From: Lathyrus oleraceus
Taxonomy: Eukaryota > Streptophyta > Magnoliopsida > Fabales > Fabaceae
Assembly (NCBI RefSeq): GCF_024323335.1
Contig: NC_066585.1
Span: 76,866,109-76,930,108 of the forward strand
DNA length: 64,000 nucleotides
Direction of reading: 5' to 3'
The position numbers and the translations under genes were made by a program. A model generated the notes under the pieces. That model did no database searches, was not told the origin of the DNA, and saw only the letters and a program-made list of their open reading frames with translations. Positions 1 through 13,369 of this stretch are shown here, piece by piece (the stretch's first letter is position 1; each line of letters begins with the position of its first letter).

Positions 1-2
1 CT

Positions 3-742
3 CATATAGCACCTGTCTTCAGAGATAATCAACAATATCAACAACATAGCAACAATCAGCAACCACATCCGCAATATCAGCAACAACAGCACCGACCGCA
101 GTAGCAGGCCTATCAGCCTCGAAACAGTAATCAAACCAGCACGAGTTATGAGAGGAAAAAGGTCACTTTCGGTCCTATTCCAATGACGTACGCAGAATTA
201 TATCCCTCTTTGATATAGAGGAAGTTGATTACTCCGAGAGACCCACCGGCTATACCTGCTAACCCCCAGTGGTGGTATAAGCCTGAATTACATTGTGTTT
301 ATCATTCTGGCGCTCCCGGCCACGACGTGGAGAATTGTTACCCTATGAAGACCAAGGTTCAAGACCTTGTGAGGTGTGGCATTCTGTGTTTCGAGGACGT
401 AGGTCCCAATGTGAAGAAGAACCCATTGCCCGAGCATGGGAAATCTGTTAACATGGTCCAGGGCTGCTCTGGCAAATACAAAGTCAAATATGTCAGTCAT
501 ATTCGACAGTCTCTTGTCGAGATGCATCGTTTGCTATGTGATTATAGTCATTATGAGCACGACCATGATAGATGCCGAGTATGCTCTGTTAACCGATTGG
601 GTTGTCGCCAGGTGCGCAAGGATATTCCGGAAATGCTGGATGAAGGAGTCATTGAGATTCTTCAGAATAGGAATGTTGACGAAGATGAGCCTGAGGTCAA
701 CGTAATTTCCCCAGTATTCCGGATGCCCGAGCCTGTTATCAT
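3..742 (+). pseudogene. gag C-terminal part of element E, with two nonsense codons
   Basis: This frame encodes the C-terminal half of a Gag polyprotein. A Gln/Asn-rich stretch comes first, then PIPMTYAELYPSL, then a zinc-knuckle-like motif CX2HX5HX4C (CVYHSGAPGHDVENC) near 294-338, and a second Cys cluster CRVCSVNRLGC near 577-609. Gag would package the element RNA into virus-like particles, and the zinc motif would bind nucleic acid. The frame is broken by TAG at 102-104 (Gln in the paralogue) and TAG at 216-218 (Lys in A). A 4-nt deletion relative to A near 740 shifts the frame into the protease. The N-terminal half is outside the window. Confidence 0.85.
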
Positions 743-2143
743 TATGATGGTAGCAAGCAGAAGGTTTCTCCTGTTCTTATCATTAAGCCTGCCGGTCCAG
801 TACCGTATTCTTCCGAAAAAGCAATCCCCTTTCGCTACAACGTTGTTGCTGTAGAAGATGGGAAAGAAGTGTCCTTACCATCTTCCTCTGTTGTTAACAT
901 CGCGGATGTTAGTGGTTTGACCCGCAACGGTCGTGTGTTTTCAGCACCTCCCAAGCCCCAGGCTAATGCTGATTCTGATGAACGCCCGATTCGGAATGCT
1001 GTGTGCACTCCGAATCCGACACCTGTTGTTAAGCCCTCCTCCACATTGATAACTCCTACTTCTGTTGGCCCGAGCAATGTGAAAGAAGACTGTGATGAGA
1101 TGCTAAGGCTCATCAAGATAAGTGAGTACAATGTTGTAGACCAGCTTCTACAAACGCCATCCAAAATATCAGTATTATCATTGCTTTTGAATTCAGAACC
1201 ACACCGAGAGGCTCTGCAAAAAGTTTTGGATGTGGCATATGTAGATCATGATGTCACAATAGAAAAATTCGATAGCATTGTTGCAAACATTACTGCTTGT
1301 AACAATTTGAGTTTCTGTGACTCTGATCTCCCTGAGGAGGGAAGAGACCACAACTTGGCTTTACACATATCTATGAACTGTAGAGACGACGCCATGTCCA
1401 ATGTGTTGGTGGACACTGGGTCATCACTAAATGTATTGCCAAAAACCACTCTTTCAAAGTTGTCATATCAAGGGCCTCCCATGAGGCAGAGTGGAGTTGT
1501 TGTGAAAGCTTTCGATGGGTCACGTAAAACAGTGATTGGGGAAGTTAATCTCCCAATCAAAATTGGACCAAGTGATTTCCAAATTACCTTCCAGGTTATG
1601 GATATTCGCCCATCGTATAGTTGTCTCTTAGGCAGACCATGGATTCACGAGGTGGGCGCCATGACATCCACCCTACACCAAAAACTGAAATTTGTGAAAA
1701 ATAAGAAGCCGGTGGTGGTACGGGGAGAAAAGGCTCTCCTGGTTAGCCATTTGTCTTCCTTCTCATATATAGATGCTGAGGATGAAGTTGGAACTCCTTT
1801 CCAAGCTTTATCTATTGCTGAGCCTATTGAGAAGAGAGCTCCTTCATTTGCTTCCTATAGAGATACGAAGTTGGCCATTGAGTGTGGTGCAACTGCTGGT
1901 TTAGGAAAAATGATTGAGCTAGAAGACAATAAGTCTCGGGCTGGCATAGGCTTTTCTTCTGGGGTTTTCAATGAGAAAGGGTTGTTCAAGAGTGGAGGTC
2001 TCATCCACACTAGTCAGGATGAAGAAGCTGTTGCTGTCTTGGAAGAAGATACAGAGGATTCTGGCAATTTCATTATCCCTGGAGGGGTCTGCAACAATTG
2101 GGTCATTGTGGATATTCCTACAGTTATCCATAAGTCAACGTAA
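743..2143 (+). CDS. Retropepsin-type aspartic protease region of element E gag-pro
   Basis: An uninterrupted frame that continues the gag linker and ends at TAA 2141-2143. The catalytic loop DTGSS begins at 1412, inside VLVDTGSSLNVLP, and a typical downstream LLGRPWIH motif lies near 1628. The enzyme would act as a homodimer and cleave the Gag-Pol polyprotein during particle maturation. There is no ATG at the start of the frame; it is read as a downstream part of a polyprotein whose upstream gag is broken here. The C-terminal linker (GNFIIPGGVCNNW and following) ends at the stop, which overlaps a possible splice donor at 2140. The active-site loop is intact, but the polyprotein as a whole is not functional. 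Confidence 0.85.
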   Translation, partial: YDGSKQKVSPVLIIKPAGPVPYSSEKAIPFRYNVVAVEDGKEVSLPSSSVVNIADVSGLTRNGRVFSAPPKPQANADSDERPIRNAVCTPNPTPVVKPSSTLITPTSVGPSNVKEDCDEMLRLIKISEYNVVDQLLQTPSKISVLSLLLNSEPHREALQKVLDVAYVDHDVTIEKFDSIVANITACNNLSFCDSDLPEEGRDHNLALHISMNCRDDAMSNVLVDTGSSLNVLPKTTLSKLSYQGPPMRQSGVVVKAFDGSRKTVIGEVNLPIKIGPSDFQITFQVMDIRPSYSCLLGRPWIHEVGAMTSTLHQKLKFVKNKKPVVVRGEKALLVSHLSSFSYIDAEDEVGTPFQALSIAEPIEKRAPSFASYRDTKLAIECGATAGLGKMIELEDNKSRAGIGFSSGVFNEKGLFKSGGLIHTSQDEEAVAVLEEDTEDSGNFIIPGGVCNNWVIVDIPTVIHKST

Positions 2144-2292
2144 TGATCACTTTGTTAAAAAACCCTTCTCCCATTCCAAAAGGAGGAGTGATGACATTGT
2201 TGGCACATTAATGCAATGATATTTTCATTCAATAAATTCATGTTAAATGTTTGTTTTTCCAATTATTTTCCCTTTTTACTTTTTTGTATGAA

Positions 2293-2297
2293 ATTGG
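2293..2297. repeat. 5-bp target site duplication, left of element C
   Basis: ATTGG directly precedes the TG of the left LTR and is repeated at 18144-18148. It matches uninterrupted sequence in the paralogous introns of A and B, which confirms the insertion point. Confidence 0.95.
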
Positions 2298-4805
<2,508 letters not shown>

Positions 4806-4921
4806 GCTGCCACTATTCAATCAACTGTGAACCTGAACGGATGAAAGCAGCGGCTATCAGACTTTCAAGGTAAACAATGATTGAATACCAAAAGAACCGG
4901 AGAATTTGCACTTTGTAGGTG

Positions 4922-5275
4922 ATGAAGCGAGGAAAGCGAGGCCATTTACCGATGGCGGCTTCAAAACAAATTTGATATTTACCGATATCAAGGAAAACGA
5001 GGCCATTTACTGATGGCGGCTTCAAAACAAAATTTGATATTTACCTATATCAAGGAAAGTGAGGCCATTTACCGATGGCGACTTCAAAACAAATTTGATA
5101 TTTACCGATATCAAGGAAAGCGAGGCCATTTACCGATGGCGGCTTCAAAACAAAATTTGATATTTACCGATATCAAGGAAAGCGAGGCCATTTACCGATG
5201 GCGGCTTCAAAAGCGAATTGATTTTTACCGATATCAAGGAAAGCGAGGCCATTTACCGATGGCGGCTTCACTGGG
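4922..5275. repeat. Tandem repeat of 61-62 bp, six units
   Basis: The word GGCCATTTACCGATGG recurs with its GCC at 4941, 5002, 5064, 5125, 5187 and 5248, a spacing of 61 or 62 bp. The unit also holds GATATTTACCGATATCAAGG. Units differ by few bases. Confidence 0.95.
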
Positions 5276-5309
5276 GAGGGAAAAGTGAAACAAGACCAGA
5301 CATTTACCG

Positions 5310-5990
5310 ATGACTGAGATGGAACTCGATGTTTACCGACATCGAACAAAGATGTTTATAAGTGAAACAAGGCCAGACATTTACCGATGACTGGGAAGGA
5401 ACTCGATGTTTACCGATATCGAACAATGATGTTTACCGACACCGAACAATGATGTTTACCGACACCGAACAATGATGTTTACCGACACCGAACAAAGATG
5501 TTTATAAGTGAAACAAGGCCAGACATTTACCGATGACTGGGGAGGAACTCGATGTTTACCGACATCGAACAATGATGTTTACCGACACCAAAGAAAGGAT
5601 ACATTTATGAAACGAAACCATTTACCGATGGCGAAAATGAAGTACTCGATATTTATGGATAGCGAATCTGCTGGGAAATCTTAACGACAAAACCATTTAC
5701 CAATGGTTAACAAGCAGCTGATGTTTATTGACATCGAATCAATGATGTTTACCGACACCAAAAAGGGAAAGGACACACACGGGTGTTGACAGAACGATTT
5801 TTTTGTAGACACCGTGAGAGACATGCCATTTACAGATGGCCAACGATTGGAATTCGACGTTTACCGACATCGAAAGATGATGTTTACCGACATCAAAGAA
5901 AAGCACAGACATTTACGGGGATCAACACGACACTTACCGGTCTCGCAAGGATGATATTTACATATGTCAAAAATAAGGCAGACACTTACT
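5310..5990. repeat. Tandem and dispersed 23-bp repeat built on GATGTTTACCGACA
   Basis: A perfect 23-bp spacing is seen at 5428, 5451 and 5474, and a larger block beginning GTGAAACAAGGCCAGACATT recurs near 5286, 5382 and 5508. Units decay toward 5990. All share TTTACCGA with the 61-bp array, so both probably grew from one ancestral motif. Confidence 0.85.
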
Positions 5991-7094
5991 GGTGACTAAA
6001 TCGGAAGAGAATCAAGCTTTCCTTTCACGGATCGGTGAGAAAATAAATCTCACTGGGATTATCGATTCTGAATGTTGCCAAGAGCAACTGCTGCAAATGT
6101 GCTACACTGATGTTGAAAAATGATCTGTCTCTTCCGGAGATATGATCCAATCTGGTTTAATACATGTATGCATATGTTTGAGTTTTCTATGGCGTAATGC
6201 TCCACACTGAATGGAAATGCTACGCGATTTGAGAATGCGAATGCAAATGATGATTATTACATGCAAGATGCAAAGGGAGGAAAACTCCTGCTGGGAAAGC
6301 GAATGATCACTTTACTGAGCACACAATTCCTGATTCGATCTTCCAACTCTATGGGGAGATACAACAATTCTACTGAGGCTACTTACTGAACTGACATTCT
6401 CGGAACGGTAGAGAAACCAACTCAACTGGGGAGTCACTTGTTGGGAAAACACCAACCTCTCGACCATGCTGGGGAAACAAATTTTGAACTCGACTTAGAC
6501 GACCCAACTCCTTACGTGACTGGAGAGTGTTGAAACAACAGGGTCTTCCTTCGAACAAACTTTGGCTCATCTGCTTTAGCCATCAATCAAAGATAGTGAC
6601 CTGCGAAACGGCAGTACATACATGCCCCAGGGGATCGTATGGACAAAATATACTCAAGTGTACTCAACATTCAAAATGATTTTCAGATGTTTTATCTTTC
6701 CGCACGTCATTGTCTAGCCTTCATGTTTTTAGATGCAATATTTATCAAAAATTCGGACGTTTTTTGCAAACAAAATAGTAAAAATAAAAAACAAGAGAGC
6801 AATTTGACTGAATAACGACTTTTATTGATTGAAAATGGCCTATAAAGGCAAATACATCAAGAAGCAATTCCTAGGAAGAGGTAATTGCGCCAAAAGAGAA
6901 AATAAACTATCCTATTGGCAATGTGAACACGGCATTCCACTATTTTCCAATTCTGTTATGACTCATAGATCTTCACTTTCCCCCAAATTCTTTGCTTTCT
7001 GAGAAGAGTGATTGGACCGATCATATCCTTCAAGATGGTAGACACTGAAACGCGATGAAGTACAAATAACTCAGACTGTAGTCTTCGCTTTAAT

Positions 7095-7300
7095 CCCTCT
7101 TTTGTCTGGACCGCCTTTTCAGGGTTTCAATCCACCGGGATACCCATTTTTGCCTAAGCCGCCTTTGTAGGTTTTCGAATTACCGGGTGTACATATTATT
7201 TTTATTCTTTATCCCTAACTTTTGCCTGAACCTTTTTCTTTTCTTTTTATCTTGGTTCGCCGGGATGCCCTTTTTTGCCTGGACTTTTTTTTTTGTCCAG
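7095..7300 (-). repeat. Post-pol AGGCAAAA repeats of element C
   Basis: On the plus strand TGCCTRRR-type cores lie at 7277, 7223, 7151 and 7103 (the last as TGTCTGGA), within imperfect units that also share a GGTTTTC/GGTTTC block. The spacings from pol are 54, 72 and 48 bp. Related units with similar spacing follow pol in element E (21376, 21424, 21501) and in A and B. Confidence 0.75.
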
Positions 7301-7309
7301 CGGGTCAAT

Positions 7310-10300
7310 TTATGCGAAGTATTTTTTGACTACATCTGAATTCACAAGAGACGGAAAATCTTCACCATCCATAGTTGTAAGCATCAGGGCTCCACCAGAA
7401 AAGACCTTTTTAACAACATACGGACCTTCATAATTCGGAGTCCACTTGCCCCTGTTATCTGTACCGGGAGGAAGGATCCTCTTCAAAACTAAGTCACCTA
7501 TCTGATAGCTTCGAGGACGCACTTTCTGGTCAAAGGCCTTCTTCATCCTTCTCTGATATAGTTGTCCATGGCACACCGCCGCTAATCGCTTTTCCTCAAT
7601 TAAATTTAACTCATCAAACCTGGCTTGAACCCACTCAGCCTCGTCAAGTTTTACATCCATCATCACCCTCAAAGAAGGGATTTCAACTTCTACTGGCAAG
7701 ACTGCCTCCATACCATACACAAGTGAAAACGGAGTTGCCCCTGTTGACGTACGCACTGAGGTACGATACCCATGCAAAGCGAAAGGCAACATCTCATGCC
7801 AATCCTTGTACGTCACAACCATCTTTTGCACAATCTTCTTAATGTTCTTGTTTGCCGCCTCTACAGCACCATTCATCTTTGGTCTGTAAGGAGAAGAATT
7901 ATGGTGTTCGATCTTAAAGTCTTTGCAAAGCTCTTTCATCATCTTGTTATTGAGATTCGAACCATTATCAGTGATGATTCTCTCAGGAACCCCATAACGA
8001 CAAATAATTTCTTTCTTAGTGAATCGAGCAACCACTTGTCTGGTAACATTGGCATAGGAAACTGCTTCCACCCACTTGGTAAAGTAATCAATCGCGACTA
8101 GGATGAAGCGATGTCCATTAGAAGCAGTAGGTTCAATCTTTCCAATCATATCGATGCCCCACATCGCGAATGGCCAAGGAGAATTCATAATATTCAGAGG
8201 GTTTGGCGGTACATGCACTTTATTTGCATAGATCTGACATTTGTGGCACTTCCAAGCGTATTTGAAACAATCAGATTCCATGGTTATGCAGTAATAACCG
8301 GCTAACAACTTCTTGGCCATTGCATGACCACCAGCATGGGTACCGAAAGATCCCTCGTGTACTTCCTGCATTAACATGTCTGCTTCGTGTCTAACCACGC
8401 ATCTGAGCAGAACCATGTCAAAGTTCCTCTTGTACAACACATCATCCTTGTTCAAGTAAAAGCTTCCAGCTAGCCTTCTCAATGTCTTCTTGTCATTCTT
8501 TGACGCTCCTTCAGGATACTCTTGGCTTTTGAGGAAATTCTTAATATCATAAAACCACGGCTTCTCATCAATGGCAAACTCGGCTGAAAACACATACGCA
8601 TGCCTCTCGAGTCGATTCACAGCAACGTGTGGCACATGATTTTGCCAATGAACTTTAATCATGGAAGACAATGTGGCTAAGGCGTCAGCCATTTGATTTT
8701 CATCTCGGGGTACATGATACAACTTTACTGTCTTGAAGAAAGTTAGGATCCTTCTGGTGTAATCTCTATAAGGAATCAAATACGGCTGATGAGTATTCCA
8801 GTCTCCATTGACTTGGTTAATCACTAGAGCAGAATCTCCATAAATGTCCATAGTTTTGATCCTTAGATCGATGGCTTCCTCAATCCCCATGATACAGGCC
8901 TCGTACTCAGCTTCGTTGTTGGTTACTTCAAAAGTCAATCTGGCAGAAAAAGGTATGTGTGCACCTTTAGGATTAATGAGTACTGCCCCAACACCATTTC
9001 CATTCACATTTACCGCCCCATCAAACATCAGTGTCCACTTGTCATCGGGATCCGGTCCTTCCTCGACAAGAGGCTCTTCACAATCTTTCATTTTTAAGTA
9101 CATGATATCTTCATCGGGGAATTCAAACATCATCGACTGATAGTCATCAATTGGTTGCTCGCCAAGGTAATCAGACAGAATACTACCCTTGATGGCCTTT
9201 TGCGACGTGTACTGGATATCATACTCTGTCAAAATCATCTGCCAACGAGCCACACGTCCGGTAAGAGCCGGCTTTTCAAAGATATACTTTACTGGGTCCA
9301 TCTTAGAAATCAACAAGGTAGTATGGTTCAACATATACTGTCTTAGTCGGCGAGCAGCCCATGCCAAAGCGCAACAAGTTTTCTCGAGCTGCGAATATCT
9401 TGTTTCACAGTCGGTAAACTTTTTGCTAAGGTAGTATATTGCATGCTCTTTTCGACCAGACTCGTCATGCTGTCCCAATACACACCCCATCAAATTCTCT
9501 ATTACTGAATGGTACATTATCAGAGGCCTCCCAGGAACTGGAGGTATAAGAATTGGAGGTTTCTGCAAATATTCCTTTATCTTATCAAAAGCTTTTTGAT
9601 AATCATCGTTCCACCTAATTGCTTGATCTTTTCTTAGCAATTTAAAAATCGGTTCGCACGTAGCTGTTAGGTGAGATATGAACTGCGCAATGTAGTTCAG
9701 CCTCCCTAAAAACTCACGTACCTGCTTCTCCGTTCTTGGTTCAGGCATTTCTTGAATAGCTTTTACTTTCGCTGGATCAACCTCAATCCCTTTCTCACTG
9801 ACAATGAAACCTAACAGCTTTCCAGATCTAACTCCAAATGTACACTTGTTTGGATTCAGCCTCAGTTTGAACTTTCTCAATCTTTCAAACAACTTTTGCA
9901 AGTTTACCAAGTGTTCCTCTTCTGTCTGAGACTTCGCAATCATATCATCCACGTACACTTCAATTTCTTTGTGCATCATGTCATGAAAGAGAGTCGTCAT
10001 AGCTCTTTGGTAGGTAGCACCGGCGTTCTTCAACCCAAATGGCATTACCCTATAACAGAACGTGCCCCAAGGTGTAATGAATGTCGCCTTCTCCATGTCT
10101 TCTGGCGCCATCTTGATCTGATTATAGCCAGAAAATCCATCCATGAAAGAGAAAACTGAGGACTGAGCAGTGTTGTCGACCAATACATCAATGTGAGGTA
10201 ATGGGAAGTCATCTTTTGGAGTGGCTCTGTTTAAATCTCGGTAATCGACACACATCCTGACTTTACCATCCTTCTTCGGCACGGGTACGATGTTGGCCAC

Positions 10301-10781
10301 CCAAGGGGGATAATTGGTAACTGCTAGAAAACCTACATCCAACTGTTTCTGAACCTCCTCTTTGATCTTGACAGCCATATCAGGACTAGTTCTGCGAAGC
10401 TTCTGCTTTACCGAAGGACAATCTTTTCTGAGAGGTAGCCTGTGCACCACAATATCTGTATCCAAACCAGGCATATCTTGATACGACCATGCAAAGACAT
10501 CGACGTATTCTCGCAGCATTTCAATCAGCCCTCTCTTGACCTTTTCCTCTAAAGCAGCCCCTATCTTGATCTCTTTCTTTGCATCCTCAGTACCAAGGTT
10601 AATGACTTCCAACTCTTCCTAATGAGGTTGAATGACCCTTTCCTCTTGTTTCAATAGTCTGGCCAATTCTCCGGGGAGTTCACAATCTTCTTCACTCTCC
10701 TCTTCGGCTTGGTAAATGGGATTATGAAAGTCGTACTGAGCCATAACAGGACTGTTTTTAATGGAATCTGCAAGATCAATT
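7310..10781 (-). CDS. Element C pol: RT, dual RNase H and integrase, one in-frame stop
   Basis: After the putative acceptor at 10782 the frame runs to TAA at 7310, interrupted once by TAG at 10619-10621 (a Gln or similar codon expected). The following 1100 codons are open; numbering starts at 10612. RT has VDYRDL near 122-127, FMDGFSGYNQI at 156-166 and YVDDM at 220-224. A first RNase H (about 355-480) keeps the fold but lacks the first catalytic Asp. A second, archaeal-type RNase H (526-650) has D531, E569, D593 and D643. Integrase has H752, H759, C789, C792 and a D821, D882, E918 core (D,D35E spacing). No chromodomain is visible. It would copy the RNA to DNA and integrate it. There is no ATG at the frame start, which fits translation as a spliced gag-pol product. 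Confidence 0.9.
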
Positions 10782-11042
10782 CTGCACGAACGATGTTTCA
10801 TGCTTTATTTTAGAAAAGAGTTCAAGGAAGTCACAAAAAACAAAAAAAAAACATTGCCATTTTTATTGTTTTGAAAATGAAAGTAAAAACAGAAAGACAG
10901 TGAGCACAAATTTGATTGTAAAACGTCCTTTATTGATGATAATCATTGAAAATTCAAAACATGATGTGGCCCTACAATGAACCACTACGCCTTGGGCAGA
11001 GCATAGGGCTTTCATGCAAAATGAAAAACAAAATAAAATTAC
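10782..11042 (-). other. Putative intron between gag and pol of element C
   Basis: The donor GTAATT at 11042-11037 overlaps the gag stop codon. The acceptor GTGCAG ends at 10782. Removing the 261 nt joins the gag frame to the pol frame in phase. A second AG at 10768 would bring in a stop, so the upstream one is preferred. Length and position match the 264-nt introns of A and B. No transcript evidence is available. Confidence 0.6.
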
Positions 11043-13105
11043 TCTGTCTGAAGAGTAACTTGGACTATTTCTTCAGCAGTCCAGTTGTTGATCTTCTCCC
11101 CTGGAGCACACGGGCGCACCCAATTGTCCATATCACAATCACTGTCACCATTTTCATTGTCTGTTGCAAAGACATCCTTGTGATTCATCAATCCAACACT
11201 AGTGAAAGTACATGGCCCTTTCTGATCAAACTGTAAACAACCTCCGTTCATCAATTCCTGGATACCTTCTTTTAATTTCACACAGCCGTTTTCATGATTA
11301 CCACAATCTGAACAATTCTTGTCACACCCCGGGAATACTCCCCCTCTAAGCAGACGTTCCTTCACTACAAACAACAAAGTCTGAGCATCATTAACATTGA
11401 CCACCAAGTTCAAATTTTCCCCATCTTCCACACTGTTTACTCTGGGCCCTCCATGCTGAGGCATAGGATTATTCATCACATTCGGAGTAGGAGCGAAGTT
11501 AATCGTCTTGGCATCGATCAAGTCTTGGACTTTATGGTGAAAAGCCCGATAATTCTCGATGTGGTGCCCTGGCGCACTAGAATGAAAATCACAACGGACA
11601 TTGGCATCATAACCAGCGGGAATCCTTGTTAATGGAGCCATAGTGCGAAGTTCAACAAACTTTAACCTGAGCAGTTCAGGGAGCAATTTAGCATAAGTCA
11701 TTGGCAACGGATCAAAATGACGATCTGGCATTCTTTGTCTTGGTTGGAATGGGCGTTGTTGTTGTTGTTGTGGTTGTCCTTTTTGTTGTCGTTGAGGTTG
11801 GGTTGTTGGAATAGTCACAGCAGCAACTTGACGGTATTGTTGTCCTCTGTTTCCATTTCTATGATTATATATAGCATTTGTCTCACCCTCTCTCCTTCTG
11901 GGTACCCCTGAAAATGGTTTCTTAGCACTTGAAGAACTTGAAGAACCAGGGTCTTGGATTTTTCCCGCTTTGATAAGACTTTCAGTTCTTTCTCCGCAAA
12001 TCACAACATCCGAAAAACTACCAAATGGGCAACTTCCCATACGATCCATGAATACACCTTGCAGGGTTCCAATGAACATATCAGTCCATTCTCTCTCCAA
12101 CATCGGAGGTTGTACTCTCGCAGCTAGCTCGCGCCACCTCCGGGCGTATTCCTTGAAACTCTCACCAGTCTTTTGAAACAAACTCTGCAACTGGGTTCTG
12201 CTCGGAGCCATGTCCATGTTATGCTTGTACTGCCTCAGAAAAGCTTCACCTAACTCTCTCCAGCTTCTGACAGATTCTTTTCTCAAGTCCATGTACCAAT
12301 CCAAAGATGCTTCAGACAAGCTGTCTTGGAAAAAGTACATCCACATTTTTTCATCATCAGTATAAGCGGATATCTTCTGGTAGTAAGCTTGCACATGAGT
12401 TCGGGGACAAGAAGTGCCATTGTACTTGTCGAAAGATGGCGCCTTGAACTTGTACGGGATCCTCAACCCATCAACTAAACCTATGTTAATAACATCAAAG
12501 CCCAAAGAATTCTGGCACTCCATGGTGCGAATCTTTTCAGCAAGGGCGTCAACCTTTCTATCTCTCTCTTCCGCCTTTCCAAATTCATCATCATCACTGG
12601 GAATAGTGAACATATCTTCTTGCTTGTCAACCAAATGAGGAGGATGGTGAACTGCGGCACGTGCCGCTCGAGCATTAGCAGCCTCTGTAATGATGGGTTG
12701 TCCATTGATTCTAATACCACGCAGTTCGTCACCAGTAGCATGGTTGTTGACAGGGTTGGTAACAGCAGCGTCATCGACAGGGGCTCCTTCTGGAGGATTC
12801 TGACCGACAGAGGGAATCACAGTTTCTTGTCTCTGGGCCAAGGCTCGGAGTTCCTCTTGCCCTTGCACTACCCCTTGCATCATATTCGTGAATTGGGCCA
12901 TGTTGGTCCTCTTCTCTGCTAGTTCTGCTTGAACTTGATCCATGATCTTCTGTTGATTCTGCCTTGTTGCGTAACGGTGCGGATGATGCTCAGCAATCCT
13001 GCCTGAAACGGGAACCAGAATGAGAAATCCTCTTCCAGAACACCTGTAATGATGCAAGAATGATATGTGTATGATGCGTATGATGCGTATGCTATGTTTT
13101 ATCAT
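11039..13105 (-). CDS. Element C Gag polyprotein, intact, without protease
   Basis: A 688-codon open frame starting at ATG 13105. Initiation may really be at the internal Met 55 (MDQVQAELAEK). The retrotransposon Gag core spans about 222-365 (YYQKISAYTDDEKMWMYFFQDSL onward). A Gln/Arg-rich linker follows at about 430-460. The zinc-knuckle-like motif has C505, H508 and H514, but Tyr519 replaces the last Cys seen in E, A and D. A second Cys cluster lies at 594-608. The C-terminal tail (DNWVRPCAPGEKINNW, 660-675) resembles the end of the protease region in E. The roughly 300 residues with DTGSS that should precede it are absent. It would form the particle core. The stop overlaps a candidate splice donor. 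Confidence 0.9.
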   Translation of the reverse strand: MIKHSIRIIRIIHISFLHHYRCSGRGFLILVPVSGRIAEHHPHRYATRQNQQKIMDQVQAELAEKRTNMAQFTNMMQGVVQGQEELRALAQRQETVIPSVGQNPPEGAPVDDAAVTNPVNNHATGDELRGIRINGQPIITEAANARAARAAVHHPPHLVDKQEDMFTIPSDDDEFGKAEERDRKVDALAEKIRTMECQNSLGFDVINIGLVDGLRIPYKFKAPSFDKYNGTSCPRTHVQAYYQKISAYTDDEKMWMYFFQDSLSEASLDWYMDLRKESVRSWRELGEAFLRQYKHNMDMAPSRTQLQSLFQKTGESFKEYARRWRELAARVQPPMLEREWTDMFIGTLQGVFMDRMGSCPFGSFSDVVICGERTESLIKAGKIQDPGSSSSSSAKKPFSGVPRRREGETNAIYNHRNGNRGQQYRQVAAVTIPTTQPQRQQKGQPQQQQQRPFQPRQRMPDRHFDPLPMTYAKLLPELLRLKFVELRTMAPLTRIPAGYDANVRCDFHSSAPGHHIENYRAFHHKVQDLIDAKTINFAPTPNVMNNPMPQHGGPRVNSVEDGENLNLVVNVNDAQTLLFVVKERLLRGGVFPGCDKNCSDCGNHENGCVKLKEGIQELMNGGCLQFDQKGPCTFTSVGLMNHKDVFATDNENGDSDCDMDNWVRPCAPGEKINNWTAEEIVQVTLQTE

Positions 13106-13369
13106 TTCTTAGGTATTCAAGAGTCTCGTCCACCTTTGAAAAATGGCAACCTGCACTCGTAGGCGGAACATAAACAACAAAGAAGCAACATACACTAGAC
13201 GGCAAGCAAAAGTGAGACATCAATAATCTCATCCATAGGCATAAGAAATAAGATTCATACAAATGTAGTTAAAGCAAAGATTCAGTTCATCAGTGTAGAA
13301 CAAGGAATCCCATCCAACAATCCTGGAGGTGATCTTCAAAATAAACAACAAGACAAACTAGGGAAGTCG
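13106..13369 (-). other. ORF1-gag spacer of element C
   Basis: 264 bp without an evident gene. The gag frame runs in from upstream of its likely Met through HRYATR. A pyrimidine-rich run ending TTTCAG lies just before this, inside the gag frame, and could be a splice acceptor. Confidence 0.5.

Larger units (their letters stand above)
4806..7309 (-). other. 3' UTR of element C, including candidate polypurine tract and tandem repeats
   Basis: About 2.5 kb between the pol stop and the 3' LTR, with no coding frame I recognise. Read on the minus strand it starts with AGGCAAAA-type repeats (7095-7300), passes through single-copy sequence, then TTTACCGA-rich repeats (4922-5990). It ends at the LTR with AATAGTGGCAGC, the positional equivalent of AATAGGGGCATC in A and B, which is the candidate plus-strand primer site. 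Long 3' UTRs rich in tandem repeats are known for Ogre-type elements. Confidence 0.8.

Noticed and set aside
5013..5288. A 91-codon repeated peptide frame
   Set aside because: It is a product of the 61-bp tandem repeat in the 3' UTR of C. The period is not consistently a multiple of three, and no start context or homologue supports coding.
4922..5600. Possible CRISPR-like array (regular repeats)
   Set aside because: Repeats are contiguous and lack unique spacers; the surrounding DNA is a plant retrotransposon 3' UTR.
7772..8101. Plus-strand frames of 60-110 codons across C pol (and similar antisense frames over A and B)
   Set aside because: They are shadows of the minus-strand pol frame and reappear antisense in every copy because the coding strand is conserved.
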